Assembly: GCA_050313295.1 (NCBI GenBank)
Contig: JBNPLD010000012.1
Strand: one strand, 5' to 3'
DNA length: 59,288 nucleotides
From: S5-A14a sp022766365
GTDB taxonomy: Bacteria > Bacillota > Clostridia > Peptostreptococcales > Anaerovoracaceae
In this document: in pieces, positions 1-8,217 of the stretch
Layout: the number at the start of each line of letters is the position of its first letter
How positions within the stretch are numbered: position 1 is the stretch's first letter
Notes under the pieces: generated by a model
What the model was told of the DNA's origin: nothing
Seen by the model: the letters and a program-made list of their open reading frames with translations, nothing else
Databases searched by the model: none
Position numbers and translations under genes: made by a program

Positions 1-125
1 AAAAAATAAATATAGGTTCTTTCGGCCATGACGGTCACATGTTAACCGAACGTGTTGATATGCTTCACACTTTTCAAAACGTACCCAATATCACATATGA
101 GACTGTAAAAAGACTTCTTAAATAA
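1..125 (+). CDS. C-terminal tail of a peptidase-like protein (partial, 5' end outside window)
   Basis: The reading frame is open from base 3 to a TAA at 123-125 and encodes about 40 residues including GSFGHDGHMLTERVD. The GHDGH...TERV pattern resembles the end of M20-family RocB-type peptidases, where a late His and a TERV segment close the metal-binding domain. That family assignment is from memory of the pattern only. The gene converges on pckG, whose stop lies about 45 bases downstream. Only the tail is visible, so completeness and function cannot be judged. Confidence 0.4.
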   Translation, partial: KINIGSFGHDGHMLTERVDMLHTFQNVPNITYETVKRLLK

Positions 126-169
126 AATATCAGAAAGTCCATTACAATAAGGTAAAATAGGCTGATAAT

Positions 170-1945
170 CTACTTGAGACGGTTCTTTAATTTTTCCAGT
201 TCAGACGCCAACTCTTCGGGGAGCCGATCCCCGAATTTTTTATAGAAATTTTCAATGTCTTTCGTTTCTGAAGCCCATCTTCCTTTGTTTACACTTAGAA
301 TGGAGAAAAGAGAATCGATGTCCACAGGGCAATCTTTCAGATAAAGATCAGAAACGTTGGGAACGTAACCGATTGGGGTGATATTGTCAGTTTCAGGGCC
401 TTCTTCACACATTTTCAATATCCATTGGAGAACACGCATATTTTCACCGAACCCCGGCCAGATATACTTACCGTCATCATCTTTTCTGAACCAGTTTACA
501 TTGAAAATCTTGGGTGCCTTGCTTCCTAATTTCCTCCCCATGTCAAGCCAATGTCCGAAGTAATCGCCCATGTTATAACCACAAAAAGGAAGCATTGCCA
601 TAGGATCGCGTCTAACGATGCCTACAGTACCTGTTGCTGCGGCAGTTGTTTCGGAGGACATTATGGAACCCACAAAAACTCCGTGCTGCCAGTTGAAAGA
701 TTGGTAAACGAGAGGAGTCATTGACTCTCGTCGACCTCCGAAAATAATCGCTGATATAGGGACTCCTTCAGGTGAGTCAAATTCCTCTTTAGCCAGGGAC
801 GGACAGTTCTTTGCATAGGCAGTGAATCTACTGTTGGGGTGTGCACCTTTTACCGTGGCCGTTTTTCCATTCCATGGCTTTCCTGTCCAGTCGAGAGCAT
901 TTTCCGGAGGGTTATTATCCTTACCTTCCCACCATACGGTTTCGTCCTCAAGATTTTCGACTACATTTGTATAAATCGTATCTTTCCCGATAGTTTTGAG
1001 GGCATTTGGATTGGACTTTTCATTGGTTCCGGGTACAACTCCAAAGAATCCATTTTCAGGATTGATTGCCCTGAGAGTCCCATCATCACCGATTTTCATC
1101 CACGCGATATCATCTCCGACTGTCCAGACTTTGTAGCCTTTATTCCTATAGATTTCAGGAGGAATAAGCATCGCAAGGTTTGTCTTGCCGCATGCAGAAG
1201 GAAAAGCAGCAGCGACATATTTTCTGTCACCGTCAGGAAACTCTACACAGAGAATCAGCATGTGTTCTGCCATCCAACCCTGTTTGAACCCCTGGTAAGA
1301 AGCTATACGCAGTGCGAAACATTTTTTCCCCAATAATACATTTCCGCCATATTCCGAATTGACGGAAATAATCGTATCATCTTCCGGAAAGTGGCAGATA
1401 TATCGCTTTTCAGGATCTACATCACAGGTAGCATGCAGCCCTTTGACCCAATCAGAACCGCCGCGTATCATATCCATGATTTTAGAGCAGACTCTGGTCA
1501 TTATACACATACTTATTACCACATAAAGGGAGTCAGTGATTTCGATGCCCGGCTTTGAATGAGATGATCCTACAGGTCCCATGGAATAGGGTATGACATA
1601 CATAGTTTTGCCCTTATAGCTCCCACGTGCTATGCTGTATAAGAGATTATATGCTTCCTTGGGATCCATCCAGTTATTCGTAGGACCTGCATCAACTTCT
1701 TCCCGTGAGCAAATAAAAGTTCGTCCTTCCGTTCTGGCTACATCATTTGGGTTTGAACGTCTAAGATAACAATTCGGCAACTTTTCTTCATTTAATTTAT
1801 GGAGGACGCCTCTCCTTACAGCAATCCTCTTAAATTCATTCAGTTGTCTCTTGCTTCCGTCAACAAAACAGATTTCTTCGGCAGAAACCAGTTCCTTTAT
1901 CTGAGAAATCCATGTATCAAGGTCAGATGTATGATTACAGATCAT
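170..1945 (-). CDS. pckG: Phosphoenolpyruvate carboxykinase (GTP)
   Basis: It converts oxaloacetate and GTP to phosphoenolpyruvate, GDP and CO2, or runs in reverse in fermenters, in the cytoplasm. The 591-residue length matches the GTP-dependent family, which is unrelated in detail to the shorter ATP-dependent enzyme usual in Firmicutes. The family P-loop signature FPSACGKTNLAM is at residues 248-259 and includes the active-site Cys. Further conserved blocks are YVIPYSMGP (116-124) and FGGRRESMTPLV. The start ATG at 1945 follows a weak AGGAGT-like site. It is transcribed alone, convergent with the fragment at 1-125. Confidence 0.95.
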   Translation of the reverse strand: MICNHTSDLDTWISQIKELVSAEEICFVDGSKRQLNEFKRIAVRRGVLHKLNEEKLPNCYLRRSNPNDVARTEGRTFICSREEVDAGPTNNWMDPKEAYNLLYSIARGSYKGKTMYVIPYSMGPVGSSHSKPGIEITDSLYVVISMCIMTRVCSKIMDMIRGGSDWVKGLHATCDVDPEKRYICHFPEDDTIISVNSEYGGNVLLGKKCFALRIASYQGFKQGWMAEHMLILCVEFPDGDRKYVAAAFPSACGKTNLAMLIPPEIYRNKGYKVWTVGDDIAWMKIGDDGTLRAINPENGFFGVVPGTNEKSNPNALKTIGKDTIYTNVVENLEDETVWWEGKDNNPPENALDWTGKPWNGKTATVKGAHPNSRFTAYAKNCPSLAKEEFDSPEGVPISAIIFGGRRESMTPLVYQSFNWQHGVFVGSIMSSETTAAATGTVGIVRRDPMAMLPFCGYNMGDYFGHWLDMGRKLGSKAPKIFNVNWFRKDDDGKYIWPGFGENMRVLQWILKMCEEGPETDNITPIGYVPNVSDLYLKDCPVDIDSLFSILSVNKGRWASETKDIENFYKKFGDRLPEELASELEKLKNRLK

Positions 1946-2146
1946 TTCAACTCCTAAAAATTATATATTAAGCTATATGTTTTTACATGTTTTATATCAT
2001 GCGATTACATTCTATAACGAATGGATTTATTTTTCAAATATGAGAGAAACAGTAGACTTTAATAATTGTCATACCATCTCCTATTTTACATTTGAGATGA
2101 TGGATTATATAAATTTACAAAGCTTTTGTATACTAAAAAGATATAA

Positions 2147-2260
2147 CGATATAATATATCATGCAACCTGAATAGTTATAAAGATGAAGTCTGTAAACTT
2201 AAGAACATTGCAACGGCAACAAAAAAAGAACAAATTCCTGTTGAACTGCAATACATATGA
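2147..2260 (+). pseudogene. Possible remnant of a peptidase gene (C-terminal end only)
   Basis: A start-less open frame between stops at 2144 and 2258 encodes about 37 residues containing KLKNIATATKKEQIPVELQ. The pattern of a helix followed by IPxxLQ resembles the C-terminal end of M42/M20-type aminopeptidases. There is no start codon or ribosome binding site and upstream frames are closed. This is a weak, similarity-by-eye call. It could equally be chance coding-like sequence. Confidence 0.2.
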
Positions 2261-2431
2261 GGAGTCTCTATAGTAGAGATAGAACAAAGATACAATAAGA
2301 TAATACAATAAATCTCAATAATAGCGTTTGCGTGTTAAATTTCGGGAAGTTTTATAGGATATTTCCTTTAAGAATCATAAAAATAAATTTATACTTATAT
2401 CAAACATCTTATTTTTATATAGCATCGCCTA

Positions 2432-2440
2432 TGATATAAT
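2432..2440 (+). promoter_or_regulatory. Extended -10 promoter upstream of the M20 gene
   Basis: TGATATAAT is a perfect extended -10 element (TGnTATAAT). No good -35 box sits 17 bases upstream, which is tolerated by extended -10 promoters. The ribosome binding site AAGGAGG at 2461-2467 lies shortly downstream, giving a short leader. Confidence 0.55.
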
Positions 2441-2476
2441 TATAGACAATCATAAGCGTTAAGGAGGTATAAAAAT

Positions 2477-3706
2477 TTGAGAGAAGATAATAGTATAAGT
2501 ATTTTGCAAGATGTTGTTAAAATTGCTTCTGAAAATGATAAGGAGCAATTGGTGGCGGAATATTATCAGAAGCTTTTAAAATCGCACGGAATTGAGTCAA
2601 AATTAGTTGAATTCTCAGAGGGGAGATGCAGCTTAGTTGCGGAGATTGAAAACGGGGACGGCAAAACCCTTGCGCTGTCAGGTCATATGGATGTGGTAGA
2701 TGCAGGTGATAAAAACGAATGGGTCTTTCCTCCATTTTCCGGACATATAGAAGATGGTGTAATTTGGGGTCGAGGTACTTCTGATATGAAATCAGGATTA
2801 ACTGCCCTTGTTATTGCTATGATTGATCTTAATGAAAGCAAGCAGTTTAAAGGAAAATTGAGGCTTCTTGCTACGGTTGGTGAAGAAATCGGAGAACTGG
2901 GATCTGCTCAGTTGACTGATGAGGGCTACGTGGACGATGTTGACGGTATGTTAATCGGCGAACCCTGCAATTTAGGAATTGTACATGCCCATAAAGGTTC
3001 TTTGAATTATAAAGTTATATCAAAAGGCATATCAGCACACTCATCTACACCAGAGATGGGTGATAATGCAATAGAAAACCTGGTTGATGTAATCAACGAA
3101 ATTAATAAGATCTTGAAAGAAAAAATAGATCAGTTTGAAAATGATGTTTTGGGTAAGGCAATTCATAATATTACGCTGATAAATGGAGGCTCTCAAATTA
3201 ACTCAATACCGGATTACGTAGAATTTCAGGCTAATGCCAGGACTATTCCGGAATTTAATAACGAAGATATGATAAACCTTATTAAAGAAGTCCTTGATAA
3301 CTTTAATAAGGTTGATAAGTATAATCTTGAACTTTTGGTAACTGCTAATCAACCGCCTGTAGAGGCAAGACCTGATTCAAGGCTGATTGGTATCATAACG
3401 GAAACGGTCAGAGACTTTGAATCATTAAAACCTCAAAATCTGATTTTGTCGATGGAGAAATTGTTGGTAGAAGATTTATCTGACCTTAAAAAATCAATGG
3501 ATAATTTACGGGAAATCGCACCGACAGGAGTGTCAGCAACAACAGATGCTGCACAATTTCTGCGTAGAAACAAGGATATGGAATTGGCCATATACGGTCC
3601 GGGTGTCCCAATGTTAAATCATAAGGTTAACGAAAGAATACCTCTGGACCAATACCTTGACTTTATCAAAGCATATAAACGAATAATTGAAAGGTATTTA
3701 TCATAA
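2477..3706 (+). CDS. M20 family metallopeptidase, ArgE/DapE type
   Basis: It is a cytoplasmic zinc-dependent amidohydrolase that removes acyl groups from amino acids or cleaves small peptides; the exact substrate cannot be read from sequence. Family metal ligands are visible: SGHMD (His70, Asp72), GRGTSDMKSG (Asp103), GEEIG (Glu136/137), GEP (Glu162) and LNHKVNE near the C-terminus. The start is TTG, chosen because AAGGAGG at 2461-2467 is ideally spaced before it. The 409-residue length fits ArgE/DapE-like deacylases. A hairpin terminator at 3759-3815 follows. Codons are more AT-rich than in most of the window. Confidence 0.85.
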   Translation: MREDNSISILQDVVKIASENDKEQLVAEYYQKLLKSHGIESKLVEFSEGRCSLVAEIENGDGKTLALSGHMDVVDAGDKNEWVFPPFSGHIEDGVIWGRGTSDMKSGLTALVIAMIDLNESKQFKGKLRLLATVGEEIGELGSAQLTDEGYVDDVDGMLIGEPCNLGIVHAHKGSLNYKVISKGISAHSSTPEMGDNAIENLVDVINEINKILKEKIDQFENDVLGKAIHNITLINGGSQINSIPDYVEFQANARTIPEFNNEDMINLIKEVLDNFNKVDKYNLELLVTANQPPVEARPDSRLIGIITETVRDFESLKPQNLILSMEKLLVEDLSDLKKSMDNLREIAPTGVSATTDAAQFLRRNKDMELAIYGPGVPMLNHKVNERIPLDQYLDFIKAYKRIIERYLS

Positions 3707-3758
3707 GTTAGTTGATTCGAGATATGAAAATTGCCTAAAAAATAGATCGAATTTTAAA

Positions 3759-3815
3759 CAGACTCTCAAAGGACGTGAAATATATCAACCTTTGAGGGTC
3801 TGTTGTTATTTTGTT
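3759..3815 (+). terminator. Rho-independent terminator after the M20 gene
   Basis: CAGACTCTCAAAGG (3759-3772) pairs with CCTTTGAGGGTCTG (3789-3802), a 14-bp stem with one G-U pair and a 16-base loop. A T-rich run TTGTTATTTTG follows. Confidence 0.85.
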
Positions 3816-3932
3816 GGAAGTCTGTGAGAATCATATAAATGGGGAAAAGAAAAGTGTGCACAGGCTAATCCTCATATCTGAAGTCGGGATTTACACTGTT
3901 ATCCTGCTAAAAAATATAAAGGAGATATCTTA

Positions 3933-4538
3933 ATGCGATACGGATATATAAGGGTTTCAACAAAAGAACAGAATGTGGATAGGCAGTTAACTGCGATTTT
4001 GAACGTCGGAATAGAAATGGATAATATCTACATCGACAAGGCCAGTGGGAAAGACTTTGAAAGAAAAAGCTACAGAAAATTGATCAAGAGGATAAAGGAA
4101 AACGATGATATTTATGTGAAATCTATAGACCGCTTGGGAAGAAATTATGATGAAATTATCAAAGAATGGAATCAAATAACGAAGAGAATAGGGGCTAACA
4201 TAATCGTAATCGACTTCCCTTTGTTGGACACAAGGGAAAAAAGAGATAAAGATATAACAGGAAGATTTTTGTCCGATATTGTTCTGCAAATACTTTCCTA
4301 TGTTGCCCAAGTTGAAAGAGAGAATATTCGTCAAAGACAAATGGAGGGGATAATTGAAGCAAGAAAAAGAGGCGTGAAATTTGGACGACCAAAAAGGAAT
4401 AAGCCCGATAATTATGATGAGGTGTACAAATTATGGAAAAAGGGCGAGCTTTCCCTAAGAAAAGCGGCAAAGAAACTAAATGTAAGCCCGAGCATGTTTT
4501 CAAAGTGGATAAAAAAAGATTCTAAAGAGGGACTATAA
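3933..4538 (+). CDS. Serine recombinase, resolvase/invertase family
   Basis: It catalyses site-specific DNA strand exchange through a serine nucleophile. RVSTKEQN at residues 7-14 carries the catalytic Ser9. DRLGRNYDE and the long E helix with ERENIRQRQMEGI follow as in Pin/Hin/TnpR enzymes. A C-terminal helix-turn-helix (SLRKAAKKLNVSPSMFSKWIKK) would bind the crossover site. The 201 residues match small resolvases and exclude the large serine integrases. The AAAGGAG at about 3919 precedes the ATG. No transposase, inverted repeats or res site array was seen nearby, so its target is unknown. It sits in an AT-rich patch and may be a remnant of a mobile element. Confidence 0.9.
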   Translation: MRYGYIRVSTKEQNVDRQLTAILNVGIEMDNIYIDKASGKDFERKSYRKLIKRIKENDDIYVKSIDRLGRNYDEIIKEWNQITKRIGANIIVIDFPLLDTREKRDKDITGRFLSDIVLQILSYVAQVERENIRQRQMEGIIEARKRGVKFGRPKRNKPDNYDEVYKLWKKGELSLRKAAKKLNVSPSMFSKWIKKDSKEGL

Positions 4539-4689
4539 AGCTTCACTTTTGAGGAGGGATACTTTATAATGTGACTGAATAGTAAAAAAATTATCAGTTT
4601 ATACTTTGGAATTTAATATTTGACATATTCAAAGCTTTTGAGTGCATTGTTGAAATAAATGGTATAAAAAATAATAGACAGGAGTAAAA

Positions 4690-5106
4690 ATGCAGTTAAA
4701 TCAAACTACGGATTATGCAGTCCGAATCGTTGTATTTTTGAGTAGAAAAAAGAATTTCGTCAGTTCGAATGAGATTTCGAAAGAAACCGGTGTTACTCAG
4801 AATTACACGAGGGAAATATTAAGAACACTAACATCAAAGAAGTTAATAAAAATAAAGAGAGGTGTAAAGGGCGGCTATAAACTTAACAGGTCACCGGAGG
4901 AAATGAGCCTTTACGATATTTTTGCTGCCATGGAGAAGTCGATCAAAATAAATCCGTGCCTTGAACATGAGGGAAGCTGTACGTTATACGGAGATGATGG
5001 TTGTCATGTAAAAAGGTATTATACGCTTTTGCAACAGGAATTTGAAGAAAAATTAAAATGTATGACTATCGCAAAGTTGGAGGCTTTTAAAGATGATGAA
5101 GGATAA
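4690..5106 (+). CDS. Rrf2 family transcriptional regulator
   Basis: It is a winged-helix DNA-binding regulator of the Rrf2/IscR/NsrR family. The N-terminus MQLNQTTDYAVRIVVFL, the recognition region SSNEISKETGVTQNYTREIL (residues 25-44) and the wing RGVKGGYKLNRSPEEMSL are typical. Cys90, Cys97 and Cys105 form the three-cysteine set that holds an iron-sulfur cluster in cluster-binding members, so it may sense iron-sulfur status, nitric oxide or redox state. That sensing role is inference. No iron-sulfur assembly genes adjoin it, so its regulon must be elsewhere. The ATG follows AGGAG at 4680-4684. Confidence 0.9.
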   Translation: MQLNQTTDYAVRIVVFLSRKKNFVSSNEISKETGVTQNYTREILRTLTSKKLIKIKRGVKGGYKLNRSPEEMSLYDIFAAMEKSIKINPCLEHEGSCTLYGDDGCHVKRYYTLLQQEFEEKLKCMTIAKLEAFKDDEG

Positions 5107-5251
5107 AAGAATCGTATAACAGATATGTAAGAAGTTTAGTTCCTGTGAGAAAGAAATGTTGAAATCATCAGTGATTGCAATAGGAGTATTATTTTTACAG
5201 GTTATAAAGCTATAATCAGTTAATGGCTTTATGAATAATATAAACTAAAGA

Positions 5252-5283
5252 CACCGTCAAGGATATGGTAATCCATGACGGTG
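5252..5283 (-). terminator. Terminator of the minus-strand pepP transcript
   Basis: CACCGTCA (5252-5259) pairs with TGACGGTG (5276-5283). Read on the minus strand, the hairpin is followed by TCTTTAGTTTATATT, a T-rich tail. It lies about 45 bases beyond the pepP stop. Confidence 0.7.
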
Positions 5284-5328
5284 GCCATCATAATTTGATG
5301 ATCATTTCCCGAAGTCATTCAGGCTGTA

Positions 5329-7179
5329 TTATTCAGAAAATCCACGGAGCCAGTTCCAAAAATCTTCGTCTGCGAGAATTACCGGCTGAGAATTTTCCGC
5401 CTCCTCTCGCAGCTTTTTATATACGAGAGAATGATAATCGTGTAGTTGTTTTGTCTCCTCAGAGGTGAGCATAGATTCAAGGATAACATCCGTATCATAA
5501 GGGCAAAGTGTCAGATTGCTGAAACAGAAATTTCCATCATCTGCACGTATTACCTCAACGAGATTTTCTATTCTCACACCAAATTTACCCTCAAGATATA
5601 CCCCGGGTTCATTAGAAACTACATTTCCGACTTCGAGAGGAAGATTTCCTTTAGGACTTATGGTTATAGGACCCTCGTGAACATTGAGCATATGGCCGAC
5701 ACCATGACCGGTTCCGTGACTGTAGCTGTATCCGAAGGGCTCCATTTGTGCCTTTGGAATTTTGTCCAGCTCACTTCCTTTGGTGCATGGAAGGAAAACA
5801 GCTCTGGCAAGTGCCAGATGGGCCTTTAGCACTGCGGTGTATGCTTTTTTCATCTCGCCGGAGACCGTACCGATACCCACGGTCCTTGTTACATCAGTTG
5901 TTCCGGTGGCGTATTGACCGCCTGTATCTGCAAGGAGAAGGGAGTCACCTGTGACAAGGACATCTGCGCCTTCGCTGAAAGAATAGTGAACTATCGCTCC
6001 GTTACTAGCAAAACCCAAAATCGGATTAAAACTTGGTCCTCGATACTCGTCACTTTGATATCGAAAGTCATCAAGGACTTTACTTAACTCAGATTCTCGC
6101 ATAGAGGATGATTTAGGGGCATATTCATTTTTCAGCCAATAGATGAATCTCGTGAGAGCTAGACCGTCTTTAATGTGAGCCCTTCTCATACCCTCAAGTT
6201 CCGTTTGGTTTTTAACCGCCTTCATATATTCAATTGGACTGGTAATACTGATTATTTTTTCTATGTGATTTACAAAGTCTAGAACTCTGCAAGGTGTGGT
6301 AGCTAAGTCTAGAACCAATTTGCTATCAGTCGGCATTGCTTTGAGATCATCATAAACCTCATCATAGGTCCCGTCTCGGAGGGTATAAAGTTTTGCTGAA
6401 TTGCTGTCTATGAGAGCGTAGCCATAAAAAAGAGGACTGTCAGGGAAATCCCTGCCTCTTTTGTTGAAAAGCCAAGCAATATCGTCTAACGCCGATACGA
6501 AATAATGGCTCGCTCCGACTTTCCGCATAGCTGCACGCACTCGTGCCAGCTTTGAATCGACAGACTCACCTGTGACGGTAATTTCCAGATTCTCAATCGG
6601 CTCGGATTTGACAGCAGGTCTTTCTTTCCAAAGTTTTGCAACGAAGTCTGTATCCTTAAATTTAACACCTAATTCTGAGTTTATTGAAGGAGTGTTTTCA
6701 GAATTTTGTTTTTTTGATTTGGACGACATGGGAGTATTTGTATATTCAAGGGAGTCTTTGGTAGAAGCTTGAATTGTATCCTTTAGCCTTTGGAAAGCTT
6801 CGGCTGTGAACACACCCATATCCAGGGCAATGACCCGAATTTTGCCGTCTCTGACGTAGCGCCCTATAAGGGATTCATAACTTTCCGTTTGCGGAAGCCC
6901 AAGCTTCATAAGTGTTACCTCAGGAGGAAGCTGATCTGCCGCTTGAAGAAAGTATCTGCTGTCAGTCCATAGAAAAGCTTCTGAAGATGTCACAAGAACA
7001 TCACCGGCTGATCCGGTGAACCCTGTCAGAAATGAGATTTCGTGATAATGTGCATCTAACATTTCTGAGCCGTGAGGATCGCTCATAGGGATTATGTATG
7101 CATCAACTCCGTTTGCTCTCATAAGACTTTGTACATTTTTTATTCTCTTTGAAAAAATTTCTTGATCTACCTTGCTCAT
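5329..7179 (-). CDS. pepP: Xaa-Pro aminopeptidase, M24B family, three-domain type
   Basis: It removes the N-terminal residue preceding proline from peptides, in the cytoplasm, with two metal ions. The 616 residues match the long eukaryote-like XPNPEP form with two creatinase-like N-terminal domains before the M24 domain. Metal ligands are seen in LLADTGGQYATGTTDVTRT (two Asp), SHGTGHGVGH (His), NEPGVYLEG (Glu) and RIENLVEV (Glu). The ATG at 7179 is preceded by GAGGAG. It is last in a minus-strand run after the NusG_II and Gx transporter genes, 26 bases behind the latter, so co-transcription is likely. Confidence 0.93.
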   Translation of the reverse strand: MSKVDQEIFSKRIKNVQSLMRANGVDAYIIPMSDPHGSEMLDAHYHEISFLTGFTGSAGDVLVTSSEAFLWTDSRYFLQAADQLPPEVTLMKLGLPQTESYESLIGRYVRDGKIRVIALDMGVFTAEAFQRLKDTIQASTKDSLEYTNTPMSSKSKKQNSENTPSINSELGVKFKDTDFVAKLWKERPAVKSEPIENLEITVTGESVDSKLARVRAAMRKVGASHYFVSALDDIAWLFNKRGRDFPDSPLFYGYALIDSNSAKLYTLRDGTYDEVYDDLKAMPTDSKLVLDLATTPCRVLDFVNHIEKIISITSPIEYMKAVKNQTELEGMRRAHIKDGLALTRFIYWLKNEYAPKSSSMRESELSKVLDDFRYQSDEYRGPSFNPILGFASNGAIVHYSFSEGADVLVTGDSLLLADTGGQYATGTTDVTRTVGIGTVSGEMKKAYTAVLKAHLALARAVFLPCTKGSELDKIPKAQMEPFGYSYSHGTGHGVGHMLNVHEGPITISPKGNLPLEVGNVVSNEPGVYLEGKFGVRIENLVEVIRADDGNFCFSNLTLCPYDTDVILESMLTSEETKQLHDYHSLVYKKLREEAENSQPVILADEDFWNWLRGFSE

Positions 7180-7205
7180 ATGAACTCCTCTTTTATTTAT
7201 ATGGA

Positions 7206-7733
7206 CTAGCTCAAAACTCGATTACGCAAATTTGGGAAAAGCTGTCGTGGAATCTTGGCTCCAAGATAATATGCAATGAAGCCTATTACAATACCCGTTC
7301 CCATTCCGGAGAACAGAAGAACCGGGAAATAGTAAAATATTTTCAGATTTGAAATCAGTTGGGCGGCCACAAGAATCTGACCGAGATTATGAAAAACTCC
7401 GCCTGCCATGGAGACGCCAACTATGCTGAATTTTCGAGATTTTATCAGACCGATCATCACGATGAAACTTATAATTCCGCCTCCCATGGAATACATGATT
7501 CCGAATACGCCTGAAAACAGAAGCCCCGAAAGACATATTCTGACCACATTTATTGTCAGGGCATATTTCCAATCAAGACCGTAAAGAGCGATTATAATAA
7601 CAAGATTGGCAAGACCCAATTTAACTCCGGGGATTCCAAGACTTATGGGTATCAGGAATTCCACATAGGAGAATATCAATGCCAGACATGCGAGCATGGC
7701 AGACATTGTCAAATTACTCGCGGAGGTTCTCAT
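7206..7733 (-). CDS. Gx transporter family membrane protein (heptaprenyl diphosphate synthase component I-like)
   Basis: This is a small integral membrane protein resembling substrate-capture (S) subunits of ECF transporters. About five hydrophobic segments are seen, with the family-typical blocks LIFSYVEFLIP, GVKLGLANLV and GGVFHNLGQ. Its transported substrate is not established. Two starts are possible: ATG at 7733, six bases after AAGGAG and matching the usual family N-terminus (chosen), or ATG at 7826, nine bases after AAGGAGGG, which adds about 30 poorly conserved residues. It lies between the NusG_II and pepP genes on the minus strand; with apbE divergent, the set resembles flavinylation-associated loci. 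Confidence 0.85.
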   Translation of the reverse strand: MRTSASNLTMSAMLACLALIFSYVEFLIPISLGIPGVKLGLANLVIIIALYGLDWKYALTINVVRICLSGLLFSGVFGIMYSMGGGIISFIVMIGLIKSRKFSIVGVSMAGGVFHNLGQILVAAQLISNLKIFYYFPVLLFSGMGTGIVIGFIAYYLGAKIPRQLFPNLRNRVLS

Positions 7734-7809
7734 ATTACTCTCCTTGAAGGCAGTTTCGTGTCCGGAGAATCTCATCTTTTGCGAATTATCTGCGGCAGGG
7801 GATTGTTGT

Positions 7810-8217
7810 CTAGTTTGAGATGACATCAATATCATCCCTCCTTTCCCTTACAATTTCCACTACTACCTGATTGGGCAGACATATGATGGCCTGGGATGTG
7901 TTTGAAATTGCTCCCTGATGGACACAGTTTTGGTTACGACAATCGGAAAAAGTCATTGAAACCTTGCCGTCCTTTATGGTAACATTGTTCTGGTGACCTT
8001 GAAATCTTACCTTGATTGTTCGATTTTTTCGGAGGTCGTATGTGCCGTATATTTCTCCGCCGGTTTTGATAACCACTTTTCCTCCCGGATTGGCTTCTCC
8101 TGTAACCAGTAGAGTTGCTGCGATTCCGAGGATTATTAGAAGCAAAAATAAAGCCAAATCGGCTTTCTTTATAATCGAGGTATTTATGAAAAAATCTTTA
8201 ATCCTTTTCCTGTTCAT
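7810..8217 (-). CDS. NusG domain II-containing membrane-anchored protein
   Basis: The protein has one N-terminal membrane segment (about residues 19-39) and an extracytoplasmic NusG_II-type beta domain. The family pattern is clear: GGEIYGTYDL, then DCRNQNCVHQG (Cys93, Cys98) and IICLPNQVVVEI. Function is not established; it recurs beside Gx transporters and ApbE in Firmicutes. The start is uncertain. ATG at 8217 or 8223 both lie inside the 5' end of the divergent apbE gene and neither has a good ribosome binding site. A TTG at 8157 would give a shorter protein but also lacks a clear site. Confidence 0.85.
   Translation of the reverse strand: MNRKRIKDFFINTSIIKKADLALFLLLIILGIAATLLVTGEANPGGKVVIKTGGEIYGTYDLRKNRTIKVRFQGHQNNVTIKDGKVSMTFSDCRNQNCVHQGAISNTSQAIICLPNQVVVEIVRERRDDIDVISN

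Larger units (their letters stand above)
1946..2476. other. 531-bp AT-rich intergenic region
   Basis: No convincing gene is present. It holds the pckG 5' region on the left, a possible decayed coding remnant at 2147-2260, a short hairpin (TCTCTATAGTAGAGA, around 2265-2280), and an extended -10 promoter at 2432-2440 for the M20 gene. A 64-codon open frame at 1977-2171 lacks a ribosome binding site and has low-complexity AT-driven composition, so it is not called. Confidence 0.6.

Noticed and set aside
1977..2171. 64-codon open frame upstream of the M20 gene
   Set aside because: No ribosome binding site, AT-driven composition and no recognisable protein pattern.
3933..4538. Phase-variation invertase
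   Set aside because: The protein family would fit, but no inverted repeats flanking a promoter were found nearby.
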